Below are positions 25,650-34,392 of a stretch of DNA of 45,665 bases, piece after piece. Origin of the DNA: JAKAXG01 sp035702985 (GTDB lineage Bacteria; Actinomycetota; Acidimicrobiia; Acidimicrobiales; Palsa-688). Under the pieces are notes generated by a model. That model was not told the origin of the DNA. It saw only the letters and a program-made list of their open reading frames with translations, and made no database searches. The translations under genes and the position numbers were made by a program. How positions within the stretch are numbered: position 1 is the first letter of the stretch; the number at the start of each line of letters is the position of its first letter. Location of the stretch: positions 1-45,665 of the forward strand of contig DASSZD010000173.1 of assembly GCA_035702985.1 (NCBI GenBank), read 5' to 3'.

Positions 25650-26444
25650 ATGACCGAGATTCGTGGTGCGACAGCCCTGGTGACCGGCGCCTACGGGGGG
25701 CTGGGCCGGGCCATCGCCGGCGCGTTGAAGCGGGAGGGCGCCTCGCTGATCGTCACCGGCCGGCGGTCCGAGCAGGTGGAGGCGGTGGCCGCCGAGGTCG
25801 GCGGCCGACCCATAGTGGCCGACCTGGGTCGCCGGGAGGACCTGCACCGCCTGCTCGATCAGGCCGGCCCGCTCGACATCGCCGTCATGAACGCCGCCCT
25901 GCCGGCGTCAGGCGACCTGGAGGAGTGGGAGCAGCCCCGGATCGACAACGCACTCGAGGTCAACCTGGGCGGCCCCATCGCCATGACCCGGGCCCTGCTG
26001 CCGGCCTTCCGGGCCCGGGGCTCGGGGCATTTCGTGTTCGTCTCCTCGCTGTCGGGCAAGGTGGGTTCGCCCGGCACGTCGCTGTACTCGGCCACCAAGT
26101 TCGGGCTGCGCGGTTTCGCCGCCGGGCTGCGCTGCGACCTGTACCGCAGCGGCGTGGGCTGTTCGGTGGTCAACCCGGGCTTCGTGCGCGACGCCGGGAT
26201 GTTCGCCGACAGCGGCGCCCGGCTGCCGTTCGGGGTGGGCACGGTCAGCCCCGGGCAGGTGGCCGCGGCGGTGGTGCGGGCCATCCGCCGGGACCGGGCC
26301 GAGATCGACGTGGCCCCGCTGGTCCTCAGGCTGGGAGCGGCCGTCGGGTCCCTGGCCCCGAACCTGTCGGCGTCGGCGCAGGCCCGTTTCGGCACGTCGG
26401 TGTCCGAGCAGCTGGTGGCCGCCCAGCGGCACAGGCGGAGCTAG
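25650..26444 (+). CDS. Short-chain dehydrogenase/reductase
   Basis: A 264-aa classical SDR. The cofactor loop is TGAYGGLG (Gly-rich, about 12-19), with an Arg-Arg after the second strand (TGRRSEQ) that suggests NADP preference, then the stabilising NAA motif (MNAAL). The catalytic Ser is in VSSLSG and the YSATK motif holds Tyr and Lys. The substrate is unknown. The start ATG is right at the usual N-terminus. Convergent with the FadD-type ligase six bases downstream, so perhaps both act in lipid metabolism, but nothing in the sequence proves it. Confidence 0.9.
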   Translation: MTEIRGATALVTGAYGGLGRAIAGALKREGASLIVTGRRSEQVEAVAAEVGGRPIVADLGRREDLHRLLDQAGPLDIAVMNAALPASGDLEEWEQPRIDNALEVNLGGPIAMTRALLPAFRARGSGHFVFVSSLSGKVGSPGTSLYSATKFGLRGFAAGLRCDLYRSGVGCSVVNPGFVRDAGMFADSGARLPFGVGTVSPGQVAAAVVRAIRRDRAEIDVAPLVLRLGAAVGSLAPNLSASAQARFGTSVSEQLVAAQRHRRS

Positions 26445-26450
26445 CCCGGC

Positions 26451-28016
26451 TCAGCCGACCATGCGGGTACGCCCCTCCCAGAACGGGGCCCGCAGATCTT
26501 TCTTGAGGACCTTGCCGCTGGGGTTGCGGGGCAGCTCGTCGATCCACTGGACGCTGGTCGGGCACTTGAACCCGGCCAGCCGCTCCCGGCAGTAGGCCAG
26601 CAGCTCGGCCTCGGTGACCTGGGCGCCGGCGGCCCGCACGACCACGGCCCGGGGCGTCTCGCCCCAGCGTTCGCTGGGCACGCCGATCACCGCCACGTCG
26701 GCGACGGCGGGGTGGGACATGATCACGTTCTCCACCTCGGCCGGATAGACGTTCTCCCCTCCGGAGACGATCATGTCCTTGACCCGGTCGTGGATGTAGA
26801 AGTAGCCGTCGGGGTCCTGGTAGCCGGCGTCGCCGGTGTGCAACCAGCCCCCGTCGGTGATGGCCGCCCCGGTCTGCTCCGGCATGTGCCAGTAGCCGGC
26901 CATGACGGTGGGGCCCTTGACCCATATCTCCCCCACCGCGCCGGCCGGCGCCGCCTGGCCGGTGGCCGGGTCCACGATCTTCGCCTGGGACCCGGGGATG
27001 GGGATGCCCACCGCCCGCAGCCGGTGGCGGTTCGGCCCGTCGGGGTCGTGGTCGGCGGCCGGAAGGTAGATGACCGTGCCCGTCGATTCGGTGAGGCCGT
27101 ACGCCTGGACGAACTCGCAGCCGAATGTGCGGACCGACTGGGCCAGCACCTTCTCCGAGATGGGCGAGGCGCCGTAGAGCAGGGACCGCAGCGCCGAGAA
27201 GTCCCGCTGCTCCACCCCCGGCACGGCCAGCATGAACTGCAGGACGGCCGGTACCAGGAATCCGTGGGTGACCCTCTCCGCCACGATGGTCTCGACCAGC
27301 CGGTCCGGGACGATCTCCCGGATCAGCACGTTGGTCGCCCCCTGGGCCAGCCCGGCCAGGGCCCAGCCGCCGCCCCCGATGTGGTACAGCGGCATGGGGA
27401 CCATGCTGACGCTGTCGGGGCCGAGCCCCATGATCTGCGGGTACAACCCCATGCCGGCGGCCAGGTTGGCCTGGGTCAGCTGGACGCCTTTGGGCCGCCC
27501 GGTGGTGCCCGACGAGTACAGCTGGTAGGCGATGTCGGTGGCGGCGAGCGGGACGGCCGGATCGTCGGCCGGCTGGGCGTCGCGCCACCCGTCGTAGGCC
27601 GCCCCGGTGGCGATGACCCGCACCCCCGCCAGCTGGTCGGCCACTTTGTCCACGAGCGGAGCGAACTCCTCCCCCACCACGAACACCTTGGCCTCGCTGT
27701 CGGCGACGATGAAGGCGATCTCAGGCGGGGCCAGCCGGTAGTTGACCGGGCAGGGCACGGCGTTGAGCTTGGCCGCCCCGAAGAACAGCTCCACCTGCTC
27801 GGGGCTGTTCTTGTCCAGGAACGCCACCCGGTCGCCGGGGCCGACCCCGTCGGCCCGCAACGCCTGGGCCACCCGGCTGCTGCGGTCGTGCAGCTCGGCG
27901 TAGGTGAGCTGGCCGCCGGCCCAGCGCAGCGCCGGGTGGTCCCCCCGGTGCTCGGCCCAGTGGCGCAGGTGGCCGGCGGTGGTGAACTGGCGCTCGCCTG
28001 ATACGACCCGGGTCAT
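26451..28016 (-). CDS. Fatty-acyl-CoA synthetase (FadD-like)
   Basis: A 521-aa ANL ligase of normal length. Motifs are YQLYSSGTTGRPKGV, the acyl-site QAYGLTEST, LHTGDAGYQDPDGYFYI, the hinge DRVKDMIVSGGENVYPAEVE and the catalytic Lys in PRNPSGKVLKKDL. It activates a carboxylic acid via an acyl-adenylate and joins it to CoA. The pattern is close to mycobacterial FadD13-type long-chain synthetases, but chain length cannot be read from sequence. ATG start. It stands alone, with an 88-base gap to the upstream hypothetical gene. Confidence 0.88.
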   Translation of the reverse strand: MTRVVSGERQFTTAGHLRHWAEHRGDHPALRWAGGQLTYAELHDRSSRVAQALRADGVGPGDRVAFLDKNSPEQVELFFGAAKLNAVPCPVNYRLAPPEIAFIVADSEAKVFVVGEEFAPLVDKVADQLAGVRVIATGAAYDGWRDAQPADDPAVPLAATDIAYQLYSSGTTGRPKGVQLTQANLAAGMGLYPQIMGLGPDSVSMVPMPLYHIGGGGWALAGLAQGATNVLIREIVPDRLVETIVAERVTHGFLVPAVLQFMLAVPGVEQRDFSALRSLLYGASPISEKVLAQSVRTFGCEFVQAYGLTESTGTVIYLPAADHDPDGPNRHRLRAVGIPIPGSQAKIVDPATGQAAPAGAVGEIWVKGPTVMAGYWHMPEQTGAAITDGGWLHTGDAGYQDPDGYFYIHDRVKDMIVSGGENVYPAEVENVIMSHPAVADVAVIGVPSERWGETPRAVVVRAAGAQVTEAELLAYCRERLAGFKCPTSVQWIDELPRNPSGKVLKKDLRAPFWEGRTRMVG

Positions 28017-28104
28017 GGGCCAGAGGCTAGAACCTGGGGCTGGGCGCCGCGGCTGTCGTTCCTGCCGCGGTCCGCCCCCGACTACCGCTGGCGGTGAGCG
28101 GCGG

Positions 28105-28662
28105 TCACAGCTCGGTCCACACCCGGTCGATGAGCGGCAGCAGCTCGATGGTGGTGTAACGGGAGGTGTCGGGGTGGGAGATCCGCCCGTTGACGTAGTC
28201 GGCGGTGTGGCGGCGCAGCTCCCCGGCCACGTCCCCGGCCCGCCCCAGCAGCCTCGCCGGCATCCCCCGGGCGTGGATGTCGAACTCGATCTCGGCCGCC
28301 CGCACCGGCTGGACGTCGATGACGATGGCCAGCGGTTCGACCGTCCTCACCTCCAGCCGCAGCGGGATGGTCCCGGTGGCGTCATAGCGGTTGACGCTCC
28401 CCACTTTGACCTCCAGGGAGACGTCGACGGGTAGGCGGACGTCGTAGGCCAGCGGGTCGGCCCCGGCTTCGTCGGCAGAAGGTTCGCCGATACGGCCCCG
28501 GGCGTTGACGGTGGCCGCCCCGCCGGGACCGGCCTTGATGGGGCCCAGCTCGACCACGTCCCCGGCGATGCGGGTGACGGCGTCGACGATCCGCTCCGGC
28601 GTGACCGCGCTCAGGATGAACGCCTCGCCGAAGAGCCGGTAGTCGATCTGGCGCGGCGCCAT
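28105..28662 (-). CDS. Hypothetical protein (185 aa)
   Basis: Not recognised. There is no signal peptide. The sequence is rich in beta-strand-like alternating segments (YDVRLPVDVSLEVKVGS, IPLRLEVRTVEPLAIVIDVQPV) and ends in an amphipathic helix, suggesting a lipid- or ligand-binding beta domain; this is only impression. The ATG lies one base after the stop of the mycothiol-dependent enzyme gene, making it the third gene of that operon. GC and codon use match the surroundings. Confidence 0.65.
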   Translation of the reverse strand: MAPRQIDYRLFGEAFILSAVTPERIVDAVTRIAGDVVELGPIKAGPGGAATVNARGRIGEPSADEAGADPLAYDVRLPVDVSLEVKVGSVNRYDATGTIPLRLEVRTVEPLAIVIDVQPVRAAEIEFDIHARGMPARLLGRAGDVAGELRRHTADYVNGRISHPDTSRYTTIELLPLIDRVWTEL

Positions 28663-28663
28663 C

Positions 28664-29524
28664 TCAGATGGTGAACGCCAGGTTCTCGACCACCCGCCGG
28701 CCCAGCGCCTCGTCCCCGGCGGAGCGGATCCCGCCCATCTGCCCGTCGTCGAGCACGGCGGCCGGGGCGATGCGGCCGCAGGCCAGCCGGGCGAACGCGG
28801 TGGAGCTCAGGGTCAGCGTCACCGTGGGGTCGCCGTCGATCCCGTCCACCACCCGGGCCCGGCCGTCCGCCACGGCCACGTCGATGCGCCGGCGGAGCGG
28901 ACCGGTCAGCTCCAGCCTCACCGAGGACCCGGCGGGGGCCCCGGCCTTCTTGCCCACCACGTACCCGGCGGCCCGCACGATCTCGTCCAGCGACTGCTCC
29001 GCCGCCGGGCCGGTCTCGTGACCGGGACGCCCGAGCGCGTCGCGGATGTCCTGCTCGTGCACCCAGCAGTCGAACACCCGGATCTGCATGAACCGGCGGT
29101 AGTCGGCCTGGCCCACCGGCGTCCACGACTCGGCCGAGAAATCCTCCTCGGTCATGGACGCCAGGGCCCGCTTGCGCTCGGTGACCACCTCCTCGAACAG
29201 CCCCAGCACCTCGGTCCGGGGGCGCCCGGCCAGGGCCACCACCCACACCTCGTTGAACCCGCCGATCTGGTTGCGCACGTGCTCGGGGGTGCCGGCCTCG
29301 ACCTCGGGGGCGGGCCGGCCCAGCAGCATGCTCTCGGTGCCGATCATGTGGGCGTACTGGGCGGCCACCGACCAGCCCGGGCAGGGGGTGGACAGCCCCC
29401 ATTCGGCATCGCCCAGGCCGGTCCCCAGCTCGATCAGCGAGTCCCACACCTCGCCCAGCTGGGCGGCCAGCCCGGCCGCCGAGCTGTCGGCGACGATGGC
29501 AGGAGGGTTACCGGCGGCGCTCAT
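28664..29524 (-). CDS. Mycothiol-dependent maleylpyruvate isomerase family protein
   Basis: A 286-aa protein of the actinobacterial TIGR03083/MDMPI type. The N-terminal DinB-like four-helix domain has the signature CPGWSVAAQYAHM and the later metal ligands in VHEQDIRDALG. A C-terminal SCP2/MDMPI-C-like domain starts at about residue 205. These enzymes use mycothiol as cofactor or substrate; the name-giving isomerase activity cannot be assumed. ATG 29524 has AAAGG upstream on its strand. Flanked by the Rv2466c-like gene upstream and an unknown gene downstream. Confidence 0.85.
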   Translation of the reverse strand: MSAAGNPPAIVADSSAAGLAAQLGEVWDSLIELGTGLGDAEWGLSTPCPGWSVAAQYAHMIGTESMLLGRPAPEVEAGTPEHVRNQIGGFNEVWVVALAGRPRTEVLGLFEEVVTERKRALASMTEEDFSAESWTPVGQADYRRFMQIRVFDCWVHEQDIRDALGRPGHETGPAAEQSLDEIVRAAGYVVGKKAGAPAGSSVRLELTGPLRRRIDVAVADGRARVVDGIDGDPTVTLTLSSTAFARLACGRIAPAAVLDDGQMGGIRSAGDEALGRRVVENLAFTI

Positions 29525-29544
29525 GGTTTCGTGGATCCTTTCGG

Positions 29545-30216
29545 TCAGGCGACGGGGGTCTGGACGGTCTGCCAGTCCCGGGCGTCCAGGTACGGGCGGA
29601 AGCTGGCCTCGATGTGCCGCCAGTCGGCCGCCACCTTGGGCCGGCGCAGCTCGTAGAGGTGGGGGAACTCGGCCCACCCGGCCACCAGGTCCCACAGGCG
29701 GCCGGCCTCCTCGCCGGTGGGGCCCGGGGTCACCACCGGACCGAACAGGGTGGTCGCCCCGTCGAGGACCATGGTCGGCACCCCGTACCCGCCCAGGTCC
29801 AGCACCCTCTGGTGGTCGGCGCGCACCTCGTCGTGGGTGGACGGGTCGGCGATGGCCTCGGCGGCCAGGCCCGGGTCCCGGCCGATCTCGGCCAGCACCG
29901 CCTCCATGCCTTCGGGGGTGTGCACCTTGAGGCCGTCCTGGTGCAGCATCCGGCCGGCCACCTCGTAGAACCGGTCCACGGCGTCGTTGCCGTCCGTCTC
30001 CCGCCGCAGCCGGGCCGCCACCCTGAGCATCGACCACCCGTAGGACCAGGGCCTCTCCCACGGATGTTTCTTCCCCTCCTGGCGGTTGACCTCCTCCAGC
30101 GAGAAGAACTTCCAGGTCACCGTGATGTCCCGCACCTCCCGGGCCTCCCTGATCCACCTGCTGGTCTGGTACGCCCACGGGCACATGACGTCGAAATGGA
30201 AGTCCACGGCGGTCAT
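29545..30216 (-). CDS. DsbA-family mycothiol-dependent nitroreductase-like protein (Rv2466c-like)
   Basis: A 223-aa thioredoxin-fold DsbA-type protein. The active-site region reads FDVMCPWAY: only the first Cys of the CPWC motif is present. SRWIREAREVRDITV and the downstream LFGPVVTPGPTGEEAGRLWDLV and FPHLYELRRPK match the mycobacterial Rv2466c group, which reduces substrates with mycothiol. Loss of the second Cys fits a monothiol mechanism using mycothiol. ATG 30216 is preferred over the TTG two codons earlier. It heads the operon with the MDMPI-family gene (20 bases apart) and diverges from amt. Confidence 0.82.
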   Translation of the reverse strand: MTAVDFHFDVMCPWAYQTSRWIREAREVRDITVTWKFFSLEEVNRQEGKKHPWERPWSYGWSMLRVAARLRRETDGNDAVDRFYEVAGRMLHQDGLKVHTPEGMEAVLAEIGRDPGLAAEAIADPSTHDEVRADHQRVLDLGGYGVPTMVLDGATTLFGPVVTPGPTGEEAGRLWDLVAGWAEFPHLYELRRPKVAADWRHIEASFRPYLDARDWQTVQTPVA

Positions 30217-30323
30217 GGCCAAGACGCTATCCCGCCGGCGGCCCCGCTTCCGGGGCCCGGCCTCGCCGCCCGGATCGGAGTTCGGCTAGCTTCGGGCGGC
30301 CCTCACGCAGGAGACGGCAGCTG

Positions 30324-31625
30324 GTGCACTACAACTCTGGTGACACGGCCTGGGTGCTGGTGAGCGCGGCCCTGGTGCTGTTCATGACCCCCGGCCTGGC
30401 CCTCTTCTACGGCGGCATGGTCCGGCGCAAGAACGTGCTCGGCATGCTCATCCAGAACTTCGCGGTGATGGCCGTGGTCAGCCTGGTGTGGGTGTGGGTC
30501 ACCTACAGCCTGGCGTTCGGTCCCGACGCCGGCGGGGTGGGGCTGATCGGCACCCTGCACTTCGCCGGCCTGGCCCACCTCAACCAGGTGGTGCCCGGTT
30601 TCAGCGGGCCCCACGCCATGACCATCCCGCCGGTGGCGTTCATCATCTTCCAGATGATGTTCGCCATCATCACCCCGGCCCTGCTCACCGGTTCGGGGGC
30701 GGACCGCATGAAGTTCGGGGCGTTCCTGGTCTTCATCGTGGCCTGGTCGGTGCTGGTGTACGCCCCCATCGCCCACTGGGTGTTCTCACCCGACGGGTGG
30801 CTGGCCCGGCGGGGCGCCGAGGACTTCGCCGGCGGGACGGTCGTGGAGCTCAACGCCGGCATGGCCGGCGCCGCCCTGGCCCTGGTGGCGGGCCGGCGCC
30901 GGGGCTGGCCCAACTCGCTCATGCGTCCCCACAACATCCCGCTCACGGTGCTGGGCGGGGGGATCCTGTGGTTCGGCTGGTTCGGGTTCAACGCCGGATC
31001 CGCCCTCACCGCCAACGGGGCGGGGACGGCCTTCATCAACACCAACACCGCCACCGCCGCCGCCCTCCTGGCCTGGATCGCCGTGGAGAAGGTACGGACC
31101 GGCAAGCCGACCACGCTGGGGGCGGTCAGCGGCGCCATCGCCGGGGCGGTGGCCATCACCCCCGCCTGCGGCTTCGTCAACACCCTGGGCGCCACCGTCA
31201 TCGGGGCGCTGGCCGGCGCGGTGTGCGCGGTGGCGGTCAGCCTCAAGTTCCGGCTGGGCCTGGACGACTCGCTGGACGTGCTGGCCGTGCACGGCGTGGC
31301 CGGCCTGCTCGGCGTGCTGCTGGTCGGGTTCTTCGGCACGGCCGCCTCGCTGGGCTCCGACGGGCTGTTCTACGGGGGCGGGGCCGGCCTGCTCGGCCAC
31401 CAGGCCCTGGCCGTGGTCACGGTGGGGGCGTACTCGCTGCTGGTCACGGCCGGTATCGCCTGGGTGATCCGGGCGACGGTCGGCCTGCGGGTGTCGGAGA
31501 ACGACGAGAGGGTGGGCCTCGACATCAGCCTGTTCGAGGAGAACGCCTACGACTTCGAGGCGTCGTCGGGCTCCCGGGCGCTCGGCCCGTTCGGTTCGTC
31601 TTCCACATCGAGGGGGGCCACGTGA
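30324..31625 (+). CDS. amt: Ammonium transporter Amt, Glu/His variant
   Basis: A 433-aa Amt/Mep/Rh channel with about eleven membrane helices and no cleaved signal. Conserved sequences include TPGLALFYGGMVRRKN, the Asp in DFAGGTVV, WFGFNAGSA and ACGFVNTLGA. The first of the twin pore histidines (VVHINAG in AmtB) is Glu175 here (VVELNAG, codon 30846-30848); the second is kept (His323 in VHGVAGLLG). Yeast Mep1/Mep3-type transporters have the same Glu, so the change need not abolish transport. GTG start. The stop overlaps the glnK start (TGATG), the usual amt-glnK pairing. Confidence 0.95.
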   Translation: MHYNSGDTAWVLVSAALVLFMTPGLALFYGGMVRRKNVLGMLIQNFAVMAVVSLVWVWVTYSLAFGPDAGGVGLIGTLHFAGLAHLNQVVPGFSGPHAMTIPPVAFIIFQMMFAIITPALLTGSGADRMKFGAFLVFIVAWSVLVYAPIAHWVFSPDGWLARRGAEDFAGGTVVELNAGMAGAALALVAGRRRGWPNSLMRPHNIPLTVLGGGILWFGWFGFNAGSALTANGAGTAFINTNTATAAALLAWIAVEKVRTGKPTTLGAVSGAIAGAVAITPACGFVNTLGATVIGALAGAVCAVAVSLKFRLGLDDSLDVLAVHGVAGLLGVLLVGFFGTAASLGSDGLFYGGGAGLLGHQALAVVTVGAYSLLVTAGIAWVIRATVGLRVSENDERVGLDISLFEENAYDFEASSGSRALGPFGSSSTSRGAT

Positions 31626-31966
31626 TGCGCCTGGTGACCGCGGTCGTCAAACCGTTCCGGCTGGAGGACGTCAAGGCGGCCCTGCAGGAGGCCGGGATAA
31701 CCGGCATGACGGTCAGCGAGGCCCAGGGGTTCGGCCGCCAGGGCGGCCACACCGAGGTGTACCGGGGGGCGGAATACCAGATCGACTTCGTGCCCAAGGT
31801 GCGTATCGAGGTGGTCGTCGACGATGCCGAGGCCGACCGGGTGGTCCGCCTGATCGTCGAGGCGGCCCGTACCGGGCGCATCGGCGACGGCAAGGTGTGG
31901 ACCACCCCGGTGGAGGACCTGATCCGGATCCGCACCGGGGAGCACGGCCCCGACGCCCTGCGCTGA
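31625..31966 (+). CDS. glnK: PII nitrogen regulatory protein
   Basis: A 113-aa PII protein. It starts MRLVTAVVKPFRLEDVKAAL and has the T-loop with the modifiable Tyr in RGAEYQIDF, plus the ATP-binding C-terminal motif RTGRIGDGKVW. PII senses ATP/ADP and 2-oxoglutarate and plugs Amt when nitrogen is plentiful. It shares a one-base stop/start overlap with amt, so the two are co-translated. No glnD or glnE homologue follows here; the next gene is convergent. Confidence 0.95.
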   Translation: MRLVTAVVKPFRLEDVKAALQEAGITGMTVSEAQGFGRQGGHTEVYRGAEYQIDFVPKVRIEVVVDDAEADRVVRLIVEAARTGRIGDGKVWTTPVEDLIRIRTGEHGPDALR

Positions 31967-31974
31967 CCCCGGCC

Positions 31975-31989
31975 GCCGGCTCAGCCGGC
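31975..31989. other. GC-rich hairpin between convergent glnK and zinc permease genes
   Basis: GCCGGC-TCA-GCCGGC, a perfect six-pair stem. The loop TCA is the stop codon of the minus-strand permease. Without a U-tract it is at best a weak bidirectional terminator. Confidence 0.35.
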
Positions 31990-32778
31990 CCGGCCCGGCA
32001 GGAGCCGCCCGGCCAGCCGGCTGAGGGCGTAGACGGCCGCCCCCCCGGCGCCGACGAAGAAACCCACCGGGTAACCGGTCCAGTAGCTGAGGGCGATGGC
32101 CGCCCACACCGTGGCCAGGGCCAGGGCCACGCTGAGCAGCACGGCCCGCCCCGGTCGGGCGGTGAGGCAGCGGGCGGCCGCCGCCGGGCTGACCAGCAGG
32201 GTGAATATCAGCAGCGCCCCGACCACGGGCACGGCCATGGTGGTGGCCAGCGCCAGCAGCAGCAGGAACGCCGTCTCGATGGCCGCCGGCCGGATCCCCC
32301 TGGCCTCGGCCATCTCGGGTCCGACCGACGAGAGCAGCAGCGGGCGGTACAGGACCGCCAGCCCGGTGGCGCACACCGCCGCCAGCCCGGCCGTGGGCAG
32401 CAGCTGCGAGCCCGACACGCCGAGCACCTGGCCGAACAGGAGGGAGTACACCTCCGGGGCGTAGGCGCCTCCGAGCGACAGGAACAGCGCCCCGAGGGCC
32501 AGCATGGCGACCACGGCCAGGGCGGTGGCCACGTCGCGGCGGGCCCGGCGGCCCAGGGCGGCGATCCCGAGCGCCCCGGCCAGCGCGAACACGGCCACGC
32601 CCAGGAGGGTGCTGACGCCGAGCACGGCCGCCCCGGCGGCCCCGGCGAAGGCGCCGTTGGGCAGGGCGTGGGCCGCGAACGCCGATCCCCGCATGACGGT
32701 GAAGAAGCCCACCAGCCCGGCGACGGCGGCCACGATGGTGGCGGCCTCCCAGGCGTTCACCATGAGCCCGCTGAACAT
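31981..32778 (-). CDS. Zinc/metal ABC transporter permease (second)
   Basis: A 265-aa ABC-3-family membrane protein with about eight helices. It carries the family signatures FFTVMRGSAFAAHALPNG near the N-terminus and LLIFTLLVSPAAAAR near the C-terminus, with the coupling segment VGPEMAEARG. The ATG overlaps the stop of the first permease by one base. It is the last gene of the zinc importer operon and convergent with glnK. It is clearly diverged from the first permease, so the transporter may use a heterodimer. Confidence 0.88.
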   Translation of the reverse strand: MFSGLMVNAWEAATIVAAVAGLVGFFTVMRGSAFAAHALPNGAFAGAAGAAVLGVSTLLGVAVFALAGALGIAALGRRARRDVATALAVVAMLALGALFLSLGGAYAPEVYSLLFGQVLGVSGSQLLPTAGLAAVCATGLAVLYRPLLLSSVGPEMAEARGIRPAAIETAFLLLLALATTMAVPVVGALLIFTLLVSPAAAARCLTARPGRAVLLSVALALATVWAAIALSYWTGYPVGFFVGAGGAAVYALSRLAGRLLPGRAG

Positions 32779-33617
32779 CAACGCCGCCCTTTCCGCCCGG
32801 CCGTGGCGGCGGTCGCCGCCAGGTACGCGGCCAGCACCACGAACACCACGAAGAAGCTCACCGGCCAGCCCTGCTGGTACGGCGGCCAGTAGTAGCTCTC
32901 GTAGGAGAGGGCCACCCCGGCCCAGGTGGCGGCCGTGCCGATGCCGGCGGCGGCCAGCACCGCCGCACCGGGTCGCCGGGTCAGGCGCAGGGCGGTGGCG
33001 GCCGGGCCGACCAGCAGGGCGGTGGAGAGGATGGCGCCGATGGTCACCGCCGACAGCGACACCGCCAGGGCCAGCGCCAGCAGGTAGCCGGCGGATACCA
33101 CGCCGGCGGGGAGGCCGCGGGCGGCGGCCAACTCGGGGCTCACCGACGAGAGCAGCAGCGGCCGGTACAGGACCGCCATCACGGCCACGGCCACTCCGGC
33201 GGTGACCGCCACGAACGGGACGGTGCCCGGATCAAGGGTGAAGATCGACCCGAACAGCACCGTGATCGTCGCCCCGGTGGTGCTCGACCTGGTCTCCAGG
33301 TCCAGGAACAGCGCCGACAGGCCCAGCGCCGCCCCCAGCACGATCCCGGTGGCCACGTCCCGGCCCCGGGCCCGCCGCACCCCGAGGGCCTCCATCACCG
33401 CCGCCGCGATCAGGTTGAGGGCCACGAACCCGTACAGGGGGTTGACGTTGACGAGAAACGCCCCGGAGCCGCCGGTGGTTCCGGTGTCGGCGAGGGCGTG
33501 GCCGGCGAAGGACTGCCCCCGGATGACGGTGAACACCCCGACCGGACCGGACACCACGGCCACCAGGGCCCCGACGATGAGGGCGGTGTGGACCGGCCCG
33601 CTGGCAAAGAAGCTCAC
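32778..33617 (-). CDS. Zinc/metal ABC transporter permease (first)
   Basis: A 279-aa ABC-3-family permease with about eight helices. FTVIRGQSFAGHALADTG and ILSTALLVGPAATA are the family signatures, and VSPELAAARGLP is the coupling helix. It shares the motif VLYRPLLLSSV with the second permease, which points to gene duplication. GTG start at 33617, 13 bases after the ATPase stop. It ends in a basic tail (AGRKGRR). Confidence 0.9.
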   Translation of the reverse strand: MSFFASGPVHTALIVGALVAVVSGPVGVFTVIRGQSFAGHALADTGTTGGSGAFLVNVNPLYGFVALNLIAAAVMEALGVRRARGRDVATGIVLGAALGLSALFLDLETRSSTTGATITVLFGSIFTLDPGTVPFVAVTAGVAVAVMAVLYRPLLLSSVSPELAAARGLPAGVVSAGYLLALALAVSLSAVTIGAILSTALLVGPAATALRLTRRPGAAVLAAAGIGTAATWAGVALSYESYYWPPYQQGWPVSFFVVFVVLAAYLAATAATAGRKGRR

Positions 33618-33630
33618 GCCTCCACCCCGG

Positions 33631-34392
33631 TCACCCGCCCGACACCACCAGCACCCGCCCCTGGGCCCGGAGAACCTCCACCGGGTGGCGGTACAGCCGG
33701 GTCAGCACCTCGCTGCGGACCACCTCGTCGGTCGGACCGGACGCCACCCGGCCGTCGGCCATGTAGGCGATGCGGTCCATGTACGGCAGCAGCGGGTTCA
33801 TGTCGTGGGCCGAGATCAGGACGGCCACCCCCTGCTCCCGGCAGACCCGGCCCAGCACGGCGACGACCTCGTTGGTGCTGCTGATGTCCAGGTTGGCGAG
33901 CGGCTCGTCGAGGACCAGCAGACGGGGATGCCCGACCAGGGCGTGGGCGATCATGACCCGCTGCTGCTCCCCGCCCGACAGGCGGCCCACCCGGGAGTCG
34001 GCGAAACCCTCGGCCCCCACCGCCGCCAGCGCCCCGGTCACGGCCCGGGTGCGGGCCGCCGACCGGCGCGGCACCCCCAGGCGGTGGCCGTCCAGCCCGA
34101 GGCCCACCAGGTCGCGGGCCCGCAGCGGCATGTCCGGGTCCAGATGGATGCTCTGAGGGACGTACCCGACCAGCCGGTCACGCCGCGACAGGGGCCGCCC
34201 CCCGATCGTCACCTCGCCCGCCTCCGGGGTGAGGAGCCCGAGGACGGTCTTGAGCAGGGTGGTCTTGCCCGCCCCGTTGGATCCGATCAGGCCGGTGAAC
34301 TCCCCCTCGCCGATCTCCAGGCTGACGCCGTCCAGGACCCGCCGGCCGGACCGCGTCACCTCCACGTCCCGCAGCTGCACCACCGGCGTCAC
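33631..34392 (-). CDS. Zinc/metal ABC transporter ATP-binding protein
   Basis: A 253-aa ABC ATPase. Walker A is GSNGAGKTT, the Q-loop is in GYVPQS, the signature is LSGGEQQRV, Walker B is LLVLDEP, and the switch His lies in ISAHDMNPL. It belongs to the ZnuC/MntB-like importer branch by context. GTG start overlaps the stop of the binding-protein gene (GTGA), so the order is binding protein, ATPase, permease, permease. Confidence 0.92.
   Translation of the reverse strand: MTPVVQLRDVEVTRSGRRVLDGVSLEIGEGEFTGLIGSNGAGKTTLLKTVLGLLTPEAGEVTIGGRPLSRRDRLVGYVPQSIHLDPDMPLRARDLVGLGLDGHRLGVPRRSAARTRAVTGALAAVGAEGFADSRVGRLSGGEQQRVMIAHALVGHPRLLVLDEPLANLDISSTNEVVAVLGRVCREQGVAVLISAHDMNPLLPYMDRIAYMADGRVASGPTDEVVRSEVLTRLYRHPVEVLRAQGRVLVVSGG

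Noticed and set aside
26712..28001. 429-codon plus-strand frame opposite the FadD-like gene
   Set aside because: A high-GC shadow frame; the minus strand encodes a complete ANL ligase with all motifs.
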